Source: Irpex lacteus
Lineage: Eukaryota; Basidiomycota; Agaricomycetes; Polyporales; Irpicaceae
Assembly (NCBI GenBank): GCA_001986395.2
Contig: MQVO02000057.1
Coordinates: 1-64,000, forward strand
Length of the DNA stretch: 64,000 bases
Reading direction: 5' to 3'
Shown: positions 19,431 to 32,225 of the stretch, piece after piece
Position numbering within the stretch: the stretch's first letter is position 1
Layout of the letters: each line of letters starts with the position of its first letter
The notes under the pieces: generated by a model
Told to the model about the DNA's origin: nothing
The model's database searches: none
The model's input: the letters and a program-made list of their open reading frames with translations, nothing else
Program-made: the position numbers and the translations under genes

Positions 19431-20224
19431 TCGCGGGCTGGCCCCAACGTTGCCAGTGTTCTCAGCTTGATAAATATTTGAGAATGCCGTGGGTGTTATG
19501 ATAAGCTTATCGAGACAGCGATATGCGTCGGGCAGGAGTGGAGTATTCACAGCAGGTGTCGAACGGGGTGAGGGTTGGGACAAAGGTAGGTCGCAACCAA
19601 CTGGGATCATCCTCGAGACCACGAGCGATGGAGAGCATGGGGTTGGACCCTTCTTTCGCGGATGACTGGTCGACCCGGTCTCACCGCGTATGCCATAACC
19701 ATGTTAAACGGCCCTTGAACGTTTGAATGTGTCGCGTCTGCCATCTCGCTTCAAGCGGTTTGACGGTAACCCTTCCAAAATTTCGGGGGTTCCGCTTGGA
19801 CTTGCGAGGATGAACATTGAACCTTGACTCAGGGCCCAGATGTGAGTTCGTCGGCCCTCCTGTCGACGCGGACATATTCTGCCTTCGTCGCTACTGCCGA
19901 CATGGGCGCACGGGTCGCGTAGGTCGCACATAGATGATGCCACCGTTTCTGTTCGTGAGTTGCAAACATCCAGATGTGAGCACTGTATTCGCAACCTCTA
20001 GCAATGGTCAATGCCCTGTCATTCTGGCCGAATTTTGTTTAGTTAACATGTATCAGCTTTGACTGTGTCAAGATAAAATACCTATGAGGTGGAGATATGC
20101 CCTGACCATGCTTGCGCCATTCGTGAGAGTCCCGCATGGAATTGAACATCAATGCAGCAGGATCAGTAGTCAGTTGTGGAAACTAGGGTCACCGGATGGA
20201 TACTAGGTACGCGAAAAAAAGATG
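19431..20224. other. Spacer before duplication copy 2, nothing recognised
   Basis: No domain-bearing frame on either strand. The segment ends in an A-rich run (CGAAAAAAAGATG) directly before the start of copy 2; this is the position that the LTR occupies in copy 1. Confidence 0.5.
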
Positions 20225-20233
20225 GGTGCGCTG

Positions 20234-20306
20234 GTAAGGTGTACGACATAGACTTACTCGAAGCATGCTATGCATGTTTCGAATAGGTATATGTCGGGTG
20301 CCTTAC
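20234..20306 (+). other. 73-nt near-perfect foldback (hairpin), copy 2
   Basis: Identical to the hairpin at 4063-4135. Here no LTR adjoins it, so the structure belongs to the duplicated segment and not to the retrotransposon. Confidence 0.75.
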
Positions 20307-22176
20307 ATGGCCCACCTCTCGGTGAGTGATTACCCTGTGGCCCAGCTAATTCTGAGTGTACATCTCCTGTTTCCGATGAGTCTGAGAGCCTGGTCACTAA
20401 CTGAGTACTGTTCTGCACCATGAAATTCTAAGGTCAATGTTGAATGCACCTGTGTCTAAGAATTAAAGTGTCCGAGCTTGAATGAAACAATATTTTATAT
20501 ATGAGTCAAACAACTCTCCTCCATAAACCGTGCAGAGTGAAGTCTACTTTCGGTGCACCTTTGTTTTCCTCTTATTTCGACTGGCCACAATGATCATTAG
20601 TCTCCTGTCACCCAGATCAGACTACTGAGATCTGCACCTCCACTTGCGTGAACTTCCGAAATTGGATTTGATCTTTTCGCCAACTAAACCCAAGCCGCGA
20701 AATGACACACACATGTTTCATCCCTCTGATGTTCAACAAGTGGCTAGGCAGCATGAGTTCATACTCACTCAATTTCTGGATGCTCGGGTATTGCTTGGTC
20801 CCGGTGAGGGTCTCTCTATCAAGTATTGAAGTGTTAATGTGACTACGCGAAATCGCAGAACGTTGCGTAAGTTGCGCAGCCGTTGATATGCAACTTGTGC
20901 CGCGCCGCCTGCTGAACCTATACCGTACCGCGGTGTGATCGCACGAGATCAATCTCTCGTTATGTCAAGTCCGAAAATAGCCGCCCTGACTCTCAAAGTA
21001 GACATGCTGACATGAGCTGGACACAGAGTTGTACGATACTGACCATGTTTTTACTTGTAGCCAAGCATGTAGCTGCAAGTCTAATTTAGTAGTAGTCCGA
21101 GATTCTAGTATGTAGTGTAGTAAGTAATCCAGGTATCATGATTACCTACCAACAAGTGAGAGTTAATCTGAAGGGTTTATTACTTAGTGACACTCAGCAG
21201 CCTAACCGTATATTGAGAGTACTGACCAGCAAAGCGACTTGTGAGTAGAAGTTGCAACTCGAGTTCAAAGTACGCACTGATAACAGATAAGACACTCGGT
21301 CCGCACGGATCGAACGCCACCAGGCAGAAGTATTGCCTGATTTGGAAACAGTCGCGCGCGATAAACTGGACGCTTTGTGATCTTTGACTACCAGAGACCA
21401 GTGAGTGCATTCCCTATGCGACTCTTGGCTCGCACTTCGCTGGAATCCAGTCGGAATCTTTACATAAACTAATATGACACTCAACTCAACCAGTGAGCAT
21501 AAGAACAGGTATGTACGTTATGTGGAACCATTCGAAAACAACGGCATTGAATCAAGAACTGCAATGACCTTTCGTCTCAACCTTCCGACCGTGACATCCG
21601 AGGTTCAAGTTACGAAGGGCTCGGACATCGATGCCCGAATGCCAAGGATGGTTACGTTGGATATGCATTGCGATCACACTGCCCCAAAATGCGGAAGATT
21701 GGATTTCTCAATGCAGGTTGAGGTGCGTGTCATGCTATTCAATGCAATGCACTCATTTTCGATAATGCATCACAAGTATTGCGTGCATGGCATCGAAATA
21801 TTTGTGCCTACGCATATGCTACTATGAAGTATACTTCAACTACTGACATTTATCTAGATCCCTAGGATTAGTACGTACGAGTCTGGCCACTCGTCTCACC
21901 AAACCACCGCCGTGAGAAGTACGAAACTACGACAGAGATAGCCAGGCTCACATCAAGCGGGACCTAGCATGCGTCCATCAGACCCTGACAGCGTCTGTTC
22001 TGAAACAATAGTTACGATCTTTCCCCCCTCGTATTTGCGGAACCTTGGTGACCCTTCCTTCGAGTCCTGTCCTCGGAGTCAGCAGGCATGTTCAGAAACT
22101 ACTCTGTCATTTTTCCAGCATCCGGTAAGTCCCAACGGTGTCGCATTCTTTTCGGGGTATGATAGAGCAAATGAGG

Positions 22177-22184
22177 TATAAATA
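22177..22184 (+). promoter_or_regulatory. TATA box of the intron-rich unit, copy 2
   Basis: Identical TATAAATA and pyrimidine-rich downstream tract to the one at 6007. Confidence 0.55.
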
Positions 22185-22209
22185 GAGAGGTGAAAATAAG
22201 ATGAGACAG

Positions 22210-25200
22210 CTTCATCCGCTCTCCCCTTCTCTCATGGCTCCTCAACTCTCATACCACTTCCTCATGTCTCCTATCCGCTCATCATGCCAATCCCCATCCA
22301 ATATGTGTTAGAGCGCATAATACTCTAACTAATCGACTATTCTCTCTATCATCCCACCTGCTCTAGTCCCACCATTCCTTGTACAACCATCCGCGGCGTT
22401 GAAGCATGCAACTCGGTGGTACGTTATCTTATCTTATCTCGTAAAGATTATTGCTTGATCTATGATTTCACAGTGATTATCTCGACTCGCTGCCCTGCAA
22501 GTTGACTTGCGAGTGGATTGTTGTCTGCTTTGGAGTTCCTATGGTCGTGCGGCCATTTTCCAATTTCCTGTAAGTTCACTACTGGTATTGCGACGTCTAC
22601 GGTTCTCACTAATAACCCTTTCTTATCTATGTACATTGAAAGCTCATAAGCCGATTAGGGCAACAAGCAGTCCCATTGATTGAAGTCATTGAATGACGGT
22701 AAGCGTATTTATTCCCAAAGTGCTCCTCTACTAGGTTTCGACGCCTCATTTGTCCGTATCATAGGATCTCCGAGTCACAGACGGCAGTAGTACCGTAGCC
22801 GTTACACATTGCAGATAATAGTTTATCTGCGTATAATACCTTCGGTAATGTACGTTCACTCTCGTCCTTACAGATGTAACACTAACACTACCTACCATAA
22901 ACACAGAACGTATATCCGTATGCCATGCGGGGTGTAGACGACGAAGCTCATTGTACACTACCCGCACTCTAGCCGCAAGACGACGTTGCGCACACCGATT
23001 CAGGATCAATTGGCATAAATACCTTGTTGATGTGAGTAACACTGCTATCAGCTTCTATGCGATGTGTATTTCACTATTTCCGACGCCGATGCTGAAATTC
23101 TGATCTTCAGCCGGCGGATAGTGGTTATGCCAAAGACAACTGCTGATACTATCACAGTAGCCGCTAATACAAGGTATGTGCACCTGTTGTCTGTCGCTTC
23201 TTTGCTTATATATCCACTATTATAGATTGTGTTGGTATTAGCTAGAACAATGCGACGACGTTGATAATGTTGTTCGCAGATCATCGTGATCGAGTATACA
23301 GCCTTCGTGAGTACTAGCACTATGTAAAACTTTGAAAAACCGGACTGATCAGAAGGGCAGTGAGACTTTGCTCGCCTATTGACTCGGATTTATCGATGCA
23401 ATATCATGTAAGTAAAAAACCATCTTAAACATCCTCAACGTCGATGCTGAAATTCTGATCTCATAGTTAGGTTAGCCTCCGACTGAGTGGTCACATTGGA
23501 TGCCGGCTTGTGAGCAGAGTCAATGAGGACCCTTCACAATATTGTATGAGGTATGGATACAAGTTGTCAATCTATTAGTTTGGTCCGCAATGCGAGCTAG
23601 GTAGCCGACATCGCTCGAAACGAATGTTCGCGATCCTTTGCTAATGGCGCTGTAGCTACGACTTACAAGGCATAGACGGCGTAGCCGTCTTCGAGATACT
23701 GTATAGCAAGCTGTCAAAAGCACTCGCGAAGGATCAGCGTAGTCTACGCAAAGGTACGATACTGATATTTATCCCTTTCGACGTCGATACTGAAATCCTG
23801 ATCTTCAGACGACGCGTCGGCAGGCTGTTCAAACCTCAATGAAGGAACTCTAGTACTCATGTAGCAAAGGTACGCTACATCTCAGATCATGATATATATT
23901 TTAGTACTGACGCTGACTTGTTCTACTACAGTGCTGAGGGGACGCGAAGGCGTTGATTCACCCTTTATACGAAGGGGCATTATTATGTGCGACGACGAGC
24001 CCAATTCACTGAGCACTCAGTGGATAGGGTTTAGCAGAACCCTGCTCGTCTCTCGCAAGACCTGGTAAGCATGTAATGTGAGTGTGTCAGCAAACTAGGA
24101 TAAATTACACGGTATGTACAGACCGCTTTTGATATTGTCGCCGTCGTCGTTGCTGAATTTGCTCTCGTAGTTCACTCAAACCTACAGGCCGCCAATTACA
24201 AAGGGCCTAGTCTAAGTCACAAAGAGCTCGAGAGAGAGAGATAGATAGACGATGGTCAGTCAATTTACGTTGGCCTATAAGCACTCACTGATATATTGCT
24301 ATCGTCCGAAGTGTCGCGTCTCTCGGTCAAGGCGTGTCTTCGGCGGTGTGGCCACAAGTGAGTGTAGGCAAATATTTGAATATTCGGAACTAATCTACCT
24401 CGTTTCAGAGTTAATTTACATGTTAATCGTACGTACTACAACCATATACACATCTCGTGTAGTTTTCCATGCACGCGGATGACTGGTCGTCCCGCGATGC
24501 GTGATTTTGTGCCGGAGGGGAGGAGGAGGGGGAGGCCGTACGGCGACGACGCAGTCGTCTCGCCTTGTGCGAAGGGTTAATAAGGTACGTACTCACAGTA
24601 TTCTATTCGAATCCATGCCCACGCTGACGCTCTCCCCGCTCGTTACGAAGATACCCGTGCCCCTCTCCCAGCCGGCCCAGGACAAAAAGTCGACCTGTGG
24701 ACGAACGAGTAAGTATCTCGTAAAACAAACACAGCTAGTTAATACACTCACCTGATATACCCAGGTACACCGCTCAGATACGCCCTACGACGAAGTTTTC
24801 CGAAAATCCCATGGAATCGGCGCAAGATGACGATTTTTCGTTTCTCGTCCTAGTCGAGGTGTGTCGTCCGTAAACGGACGCTTGATAGTCGCTGACACGT
24901 CTTGTATAGTCGGTTTGTCACGCGGATGCTTCGTCGTCCCGCAATGCGCGATTCTGTGTCGGAGGGAAGGAGGAAGGGGAGGGCGTACGACGACGACGCA
25001 GTCGTCTCGCCCTGTACGAAGGGTTCATAACGTACGTACTCACCTTCTATTACATACACCCGCACTCACAATCACGCTCTCCCCGCCAGTTACGAAGATA
25101 CCCGTACCCGTCCCTCAGCCGGCCCAGTACAAAAACTCGAGCTACGGATGAACGAGTAAGTATCCCTTGAAACAAACACAGATAGTTAATAAATTCACCT

Positions 25201-27510
25201 GGTATACCCAGGTACACCGCTCAGATACACCCTACGACGATGTTTCGCGAAAATCCCATGAGACCGGCACGGAATGGCGATTTTCGTTTCTTGTCGTAGT
25301 GGAGGTACGTCGTCCGTAAATAGGTGCTTAATAGTCGCTGATTCGTCGTATACAGTCGTTTGAACACGCGGATGCTTCGTCGTCCTGCAATACGCTATTT
25401 TGTGTTTGAGGGGGAGGAGGAGGGGGAGGTGCGTACGACGACGACGCCATCACCTGGCTTCGGGCGAAGGGTTAATAACGTACGTGCTCACCGTAGTGTA
25501 TCTGAATCCATACTCGTGCTAACGCTCTCCCCGCCCGTTACGAAGATACCCGTGCCCCTCTCCCAACCGGCCCAAGATAAAAAGGCGATCTACGGGCAAA
25601 CGCGTTAATATCTCGTGGACCTGCTCTGGGTAGTTAATAAAGGCACCGTATAGGCCCATAAACACCGCTCAGATACGCCCTACGACGAAGTTTGTCGAAA
25701 ATTCCATGAGACCGGCGCAGGATGAGGATGTTGATTTCTCGTCGTAGTGAAGGCGCGTCGCCCGTAAACAGACGCTTCATAGTCGCTGATTCATCGTATA
25801 TAGTCGGTTTGTCACGCGGATGCTTCGTCGTCCCGCGATGCGCGAATCCGTGTTGGAGGTGGAGGAGGAGGGGGTGGCGTATGACGACGACGACGGCGTT
25901 GTCTCGCCTCGTACAAACAATTAATAACGTACGCACTCACCTTCTATTGCATGTACCCGTACTCGCGCTAACCCTCTCCCCGCTCGTTACGAAGATAGCC
26001 GCGCCCCTCTCCCAGCCGGCTCAAGACAAAAAGTCGAACTACGGACGAACGAGTAAGTATCTCGTGAAGCTGCTTTAGGTAGTTAATAAACGCACCGTAT
26101 AGACCCGACTAGACCGCTCAGATAAGCCCTACGACCAAGTCTGTCGAAAATCCAATGAGGGACGATTTTTCGTTTCTCGTCGTAATCGAGGTGCGTCGTC
26201 CGTAAACAAACGCTTGATAGTCGCTGATTCATGGTATACAGTCGTTTTATCACGCGGGTACTTCGTCGTCCCGTAATGCGCGATTTTGTGGCGGAAGGGG
26301 AGGAGGAGGGGGAAGCCGTACGACGACGACGCAGTCGTCTCGCCTTGTGCGAAGTAGAGATAACGTAAGTACTCACCGTATTGTACTTAAATCCATACTC
26401 GTCCTAACCCTCTCACCGTCCGTTACGAAGATACCCATACCCCTCTCCCAGCCGGCCCAGAACAAAACTCGAACTACGGACGAACGAGTCAGCATCTCGT
26501 AAAGCTGCTTTAGATAGTTAATACACGCACCGTATAGACCCAAGTACACCGCTCGTATCGGCCCTACGACCAAGTCTGTCGAAAATCCAATGAGGGCGGC
26601 GCAAGACGACGGATTTAATTTCTCAACATAGTTGAGGTGCGTTGCCTGTATATGGACGCTTCATAGTCGCTGATTCGTCCCGTATAGTCCGTTTGTCACG
26701 CGGGTACTTCGTCGTCCCGAAATGCGCGATCTTGTGTCGGAGGGGGAGGAGGAGGGGGAGGTGCGTACGATGACGACGGCGACGTCTCGCCCTGTACGAA
26801 CGATCAATAACGTACGTGCTTACCTTATTGTAATAGAATCCACACTCGCGCTAACCTTCTCCGCACCCGTTACGAAGATACCCGTACCCCTCTCCCCGCC
26901 GGCCCAAGACGAAAAGTCGAACTACGGACGAACGAGTTAATATCTCGTGAAGCTGCTTCAGCTACTTAACACACGCACCATATATACCCAACTCCACCAC
27001 TCTGATCCACCCTCCGACGAAGTTCGTCGAAACTCCCATGAAAGCGGCGCAGGATGACGATTTTCGTTTCTCGTCGTAGTGGAGGTGCGTAGCTCGTAGA
27101 TGGACGCTTGGTACTTGCTGATACGTCCGCTGTAGTTCGTTCGAGGAACGTGTGGCCGGTCGTGCAGATATCCGCGGTTTGGTGCAGGTGGGGAGGAGGT
27201 AGGGTGGGGTGCACGACGTCGACTGGGTCGCGCAGAGTGTTGTGAACGGCATCTTGATACTCGCTGACAGGTTTTCTGTATGTAGCTCGAGGAACGGACG
27301 GCTGGTCGTGCCGATTTCGTGGAGGAGTGGAGGAGGTGGGACGAGGCGTACGACGACGACCAGGGCTTGCTTCACACGAAACGACATAACCGTAAGTAAC
27401 ACACTCGTCACTCATATAACATCCTCAAGCACTCACCTCCTCGCTCCCAGCTTATCATCCGTCCCCCTCCGCCTGCCTCGATACAAAAGACGACGAGTTG
27501 ACGGTTTTAG
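22210..27510 (+). ncRNA. Putative long spliced coding-poor transcript, copy 2
   Basis: Same architecture as 6040-11340, with all signals at +16170 or +16169 up to about 26500. Beyond that the unit continues with its own, diverged array modules and a final intron-like segment at 27392-27450 (GTAAGT to CCCAG), matching 11225-11282 of copy 1. Retention of that last intron's donor and acceptor in the diverged part gives some support to the splicing model. Ends are undefined. Confidence 0.4.
24449..27230 (+). repeat. Tandem array of ~446-bp units, copy 2
   Basis: CACGCGG anchors lie at 24472, 24919, 25365, 25813, 26251 and 26697, followed by a diverged terminal unit. The first five units equal copy 1 base for base; from about 26504 onward the units differ from copy 1 in sequence and breakpoints, as expected from unequal exchange or gene conversion within an array. 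Confidence 0.9.
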
Positions 27511-28822
27511 TGAGTGGTTATACACCGTGTATATCGACGCTACGTCCACCCCATTCAAGACCTCCGCCGATGGACCATGTTGAAACGGGGTGCATGCTTG
27601 TGAAACGTCGTTTGGTCGTTTGGTCGTTTGGTATGGATCGCGGGCGGTGGTGGAGGTAGATGGCAGAGGCGAGTTTGTGGTGGAGGGGAGGAGGGCCTTG
27701 CGAGGACGATGAGGTCGTCTGGCTGCGTACAAAGTGTAGTAGACGTACCTAGACGGATTGCGTACGCTCGTCCTCGTGCCCAGCGTCGTCTCTGCCCCAG
27801 GTAAGCGGTCTATTCTCCCTCCCAGCCAAGGTATAAATGAGTAAGCTGAGGACGCTCGAGTTAACGCTTTGAGGAGCGTGTTGGACGTACCTTGGACGTC
27901 CTATTGCACTGTTCAAATACGCTCTATGGTGACTGTTCGCCTGGCGAGGGATGATTCACGGCAGAGGTCGACGCGCGACGCTTGCAGGTCGATGTCGAAC
28001 GTTGAACAGTCGCTCGTGTTTGGTATATAGCTTGATGTCGTCTGAGAGGCTGTTGGTATTGTGATGAGCGATGGCCGTGCTGTGAGTGGGAGGGAGAAGA
28101 CGAGGTGCAGGGCGAGGGCGAGGATGGCGTCGTATGGGGAGCAATGAGAGTTGATATACACACCTTGTTCGAGCCCTCCAGCTGCCTAGCACAATGCTCT
28201 CGCTATCCGGTGCGTTAATACGGCCTCCAATAACCTTGAGATTCTTGCCGAGCGACTTGACGTCCAGTGAAACGACTTGATTGCGTCGGTGTATGCACTT
28301 GGGGCCTTCGATTCGTGTATTGCAATCTTGGTACTTTTATAGGCTGCGTGTCGAGGCTAGCCTTGAAGTGTGAACACGGCTGGAGGGCGTACGAGGTTGA
28401 GCGGGAGTTGGTATGCATCGAGGGTGTGTGCGAGGAGGCGAAGGGCAGGGGTTGCAATAATGTACACTGCTCTATCTCAGAAGTGTTATCCAGTGCAGCA
28501 AAGTCGAAATACTCACCTTCTTCATCGCTGGAGTTTGAGCCCGGCCATCGATAACAATTCACGGTGTTCGTATTCACCGCCTGCGAGTCGATATAAGCCA
28601 TGCGTGCGGTGTGTTTGCAGATTTCAAGTCTGGCGGGGGAGTGCGCGTGCGTGCGTGAGCGAGGCAAATTAGCGGAGTGAGGCAGACAGAGAGTCAAGCC
28701 GAGGAGCTGCAGTGGGAGCAGGAGTGAGTGGGAGTGATGAACGGGACATGAGGCGAGCGATCGTCGAGTGGTGGACAGACGAGGAACGATCGTGGCGCGT
28801 AATCAAGAGGCGCGGATCGCAG
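27511..28822. other. Diverged zone of the duplication, copy 2
   Basis: Partner of 11341-12624. A minus-strand open frame (28697-28215) is longer here than in copy 1, where the frame is interrupted; no domain is visible. No gene is called. Confidence 0.4.
28335..28341 (-). promoter_or_regulatory. Minus-strand TATA box, copy 2
   Basis: Same TATAAAAG as at 12130, although the flanking sequence differs from copy 1 at several positions. Confidence 0.35.
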
Positions 28823-29147
28823 CCGTTGCCTGCCTCTAACCCGCCGACCACAATGATGGCAAAAGACAAAACTCGAGCGACTGACAAGGTGCAGTGGGAA
28901 CCGGAAGGGACCTGATCACTTCTTACAGGTCCCCTGCGGTCCCTGCCTCACCTCTTCCACGTTGCAGTTCAGAACTTATTATCTCTCACTGGACCAACGG
29001 AAAGTGGTCCGTGGTGGACCCAGGTCAGAGTTATCACTTGTAATGTACTTTTTTCGTCGTCTCTGTTTCCAGGAGTGTGATGATGACCTCAGCAACTGCA
29101 TAGGATTCAGCCTTCCCCCGCTTTCCCCGCTCATCCAGGGCTCCTAC

Positions 29148-29154
29148 TATAAAG
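29148..29154 (+). promoter_or_regulatory. TATA box of MTEY gene, copy 2
   Basis: TATAAAG 120 bases before the start codon at 29268, in the same context as copy 1. Confidence 0.6.
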
Positions 29155-29267
29155 ATAAAACGACTATCTTTCCTTGGTCCCCTTTCGCTCGGACTTCTTT
29201 GTAGCCGTTTCAAAGTCGCCTCCCTCAGCCTCTCAACTCGTCTGTCTCGCCGACGCACAGTTCCAAC

Positions 29268-30874
29268 ATGACGGAATACACCACATCGTCCGACGCTATC
29301 CGGGAGTACCTTACTGCTCGAGAGAGAACCGCCATGTGGGTTCAGAGACACGGGGGCCACGGTCGAGACGATTCAATGCTCTCCCCTTCAGTGCCTCCCT
29401 CTATCATAAGTGACTCTGATGCCCCGAGCTATGGACCTACAGACTCGGATGACGAAAGCGACCATTCATTACCTCCGCGCATGGTGCTGAGGTATACCGA
29501 CGGTAGGCCCGACATACCAATCTCGACCGACCCCCGCCAACAGTCCCGCGCAAGAGCCCACTCTAACCCACCCAGACAAACTTCGCTAAACCACACTGTG
29601 CGCGGGACGTCGGCATCGCGTCGCCATTATGCTCCTGGTGGAGATGGCTTGGTTGACCCTTCGTTCTCGCAGAGTCAACCGCAGTCACGCTACGCACAGA
29701 CTCTTTCGTACGCGTCAGGGCCTATGCTTTCACCGGAAGTATCGGCCAACGCCCCTGCCCCTCCTACTCCAGAACACATCGTTATCCTTCCTTCTCCTCA
29801 GGGCGAAGAGCCACCCTCGATCCCTCCCTCTCATCCCATTTCACGAGCGGCTACGGTCCACTCAGCACATCCTGAACAGATTATACCAACTGGCGTGGCG
29901 CCGTCGCATCACTCTGCACATCACAGTACAATCCACGCTCCTAATCCACGACACGCCCACAATCCCTCGCATGCCTCGCGAAACAACACCAGCTCACCAG
30001 CGTTAACTTACTCGCATTCGCACCCGCCACCTTCTGCTGCTCACGGTAACGCCCGGCCTATACCAAACGCAAACGCTTCGCGTCCGGGTACCGCACTCCC
30101 ATATGCTTACACACCTCCCCAAATCATCTACGCGCCTTCTTCTCGCCATCCGAGCACTCGTTACGCCCCTCCTCAAATCGTCTACACGCCTCCCTCCCGC
30201 AACAACCACTCGCGTACTCGTGGTCCGGCCCCGTCTATCACATACAGCCATTCGGATCCCTTGCCAGATCACCACAACAATCCGTACTACCACGATGTCC
30301 GTCATCCTTCGGCCGCACGCAGCGCACTTGTGGAAGAAGACTCTGGCAGCTCTGACAACGCCAGAGGTCACAACAGGTCCATGAGCACGCGTGGACGTTC
30401 GAGAGCTCGGATACCGATCGAACGTTCTCCTCCCCGCTCTCGCTCGGAGACTCCGCCATTGAGCGATGCCGGCAGCAGGACATCTGGTAGCACATACTAC
30501 ATCCTACCCACACCGGGGCAAAAGGTCCAGATCATCGTAAGTCATTCTCCCACTCTTGTCAGCTGAGCGTTCCCAAAGGGGTCCTCGGATTGATTCATGA
30601 GGTACCACGTTCATTATTGACTAACGAACTTCTTTCTTACTACGAACAGCCGCCTGGCGCTCCGTCCCTTCACACCGCTACGACCTCGACCAGGGCGTCC
30701 CACCACTCGCCCATCTCGCCACACGGTCCTCACCACAAGAACATCTTCCAGAAAATCTTCAGTATACCCAAGTTTGCTGGATCGGTCGACTCGCGGGCGT
30801 CGTCGAGGTCGTCGTCGAGAAAGCTGCAGCGACGACACACACTCGGGGGAGCTCATCTGCAGCCCCAACACTGA
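29268..30874 (+). CDS. MTEY-family low-complexity protein, copy 2 (497 aa, two exons)
   Basis: Exons are 29268-30536 and 30650-30874 with the same 113-nt intron as copy 1. Compared with copy 1, roughly a dozen bases differ in exon 1 but only two residues change (His to Pro and Ser to Asn); exon 2 has one Ala to Pro change. Most changes are therefore silent, which suggests that both proteins are under constraint. The duplication ends inside the last codons: copy 1 stops after ...GGAHL, while copy 2 runs into foreign sequence and gains four residues (QPQH) before its stop. The function is unknown. Confidence 0.85.
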
Positions 30875-32225
30875 AGCTCTCAACAGCGAAGTATACGTAA
30901 CTCTGACGTTCCGACCGCTGCGAAACCTGTCTTGTGCCCTGTCATGCGTGAGAGCTCAGGTCATGGTTTCTCGTCAATGGTGCGGAGACCGGAGCGTGGG
31001 CACTTTAATCAGTGTCACTGGACTCGGTTTGGGTTTGATCTCGTATTTCTGGTTCCTCTCTCTTCTACTCGCTTTTTTCTTCCTTCAATACGGGGTTATG
31101 GACATTAACACTCTGTGCCGTTTTGTTTTTCAACCTTGCCCGGCCTTACCTTGTTTCGGTGGAATCGCTCTTACGGAAATATCTTCTAGCAACGATAGTC
31201 AGAATTTTCAAAAGTGTAGCATTGAATTGGTATTCTTCTAGAGCTTGTGACCGTGTCTGCAGTAGAGTACGACTTTGATTAACAACTTCGTAGACTGATA
31301 AGTCACGAAGACGATGTAATACTGCCGTGTAGCCTGTACCTTTCTCATCAAATGCACTCGACCATGTTCGACAGACCGTAACTATCCTTCCTCTGCGCAA
31401 ATGAACACCGCCACGACAACGCATGAAATCAGGCCATTCTACATAGACCGATCCGAGTCACACAGCACAGCGCGTACGGTCTCTATCTACAATCATGACA
31501 TAAAAATCCTGGAACATGAGGATTTCATTTAACTATCCTCCCTTGATTGGATGGAAAGCGTACACCGTAACCCACTTACCCCTGTGAACTCGCAACCTGA
31601 TCAAATGACAATCTTCAGTCGTCAAGTGGCCGTGGCAGCCAGGTCGCTGAGTTTATCTGTGCCGGGCCACACGCCCAGACTCGAGGACTTCATGGCCAGA
31701 GTTCATTTTCGTAGAGGGGCTCTGTCAGCCGACTGATCTTCAATGGGAAGGGACACGTCGCGGTGCGTGGACTACCTGTGGTGCGTCCATGGTCTCCCGC
31801 AGTGATCTGTGAGACCATGGGCTGAGGTCCTGGGGTGTTGTCGTTTGGAGCGTGAGCGTGGGAGTGAAGAGATGGATGTACGGGAGCGTCCGCACGGTTA
31901 CGAAAGACAATCGCTGTCAGGAGAACGAAACATCGCCGGTATGTTTAAGCTGGCGTTCAACTGAGCGAGGAAGTTGGTGCAAACGCGTCTGGCGGCTCCA
32001 AAACTGCAATCGCACAGAAGTTCCGGCACGTTCGAAACTGTCCAGCTGAGAAGGGGGTTCGCTGAATGACGACAGAACACGGTTGTTTGAGGATCGCCGG
32101 AGGAGATATAAGGACTATCTCCACCACAGGTTTGGTTAGAAGCTGCGTGCAAACGAAATCAGAAACCATATGCATATATATCTCCAACATGCCTTTGTGG
32201 CACTTACCACCGCCCTAGGATGATA
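30875..32225. other. Intergenic region after duplication copy 2
   Basis: The open frame 30774-31241 (+) runs through the MTEY end in another frame and is not supported. No family-like protein is seen on either strand. An inverted repeat lies at 31787-31820. Confidence 0.5.
31787..31820. repeat. Perfect 10-bp inverted repeat with 14-nt loop
   Basis: CCATGGTCTC at 31787-31796 and GAGACCATGG at 31811-31820. It lies about 1.2 kb beyond the 5' start of SNF8 relative to any gene on the left and could be a terminator-like hairpin or a protein-binding site; no function can be assigned. Confidence 0.5.

Larger units (their letters stand above)
20225..30855 (+). repeat. Segmental duplication, copy 2
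   Basis: Direct-orientation partner of 4054-15367. The offset is 16171 bases at the left end and 16169 after two one-base deletions. It carries the same hairpin, TATA box, intron-rich unit, 446-bp array and MTEY gene. It lacks most of the 12625-13386 segment of copy 1 (54 bases at 28823-28876 instead of about 760). No LTR is present at its left edge. Confidence 0.95.
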
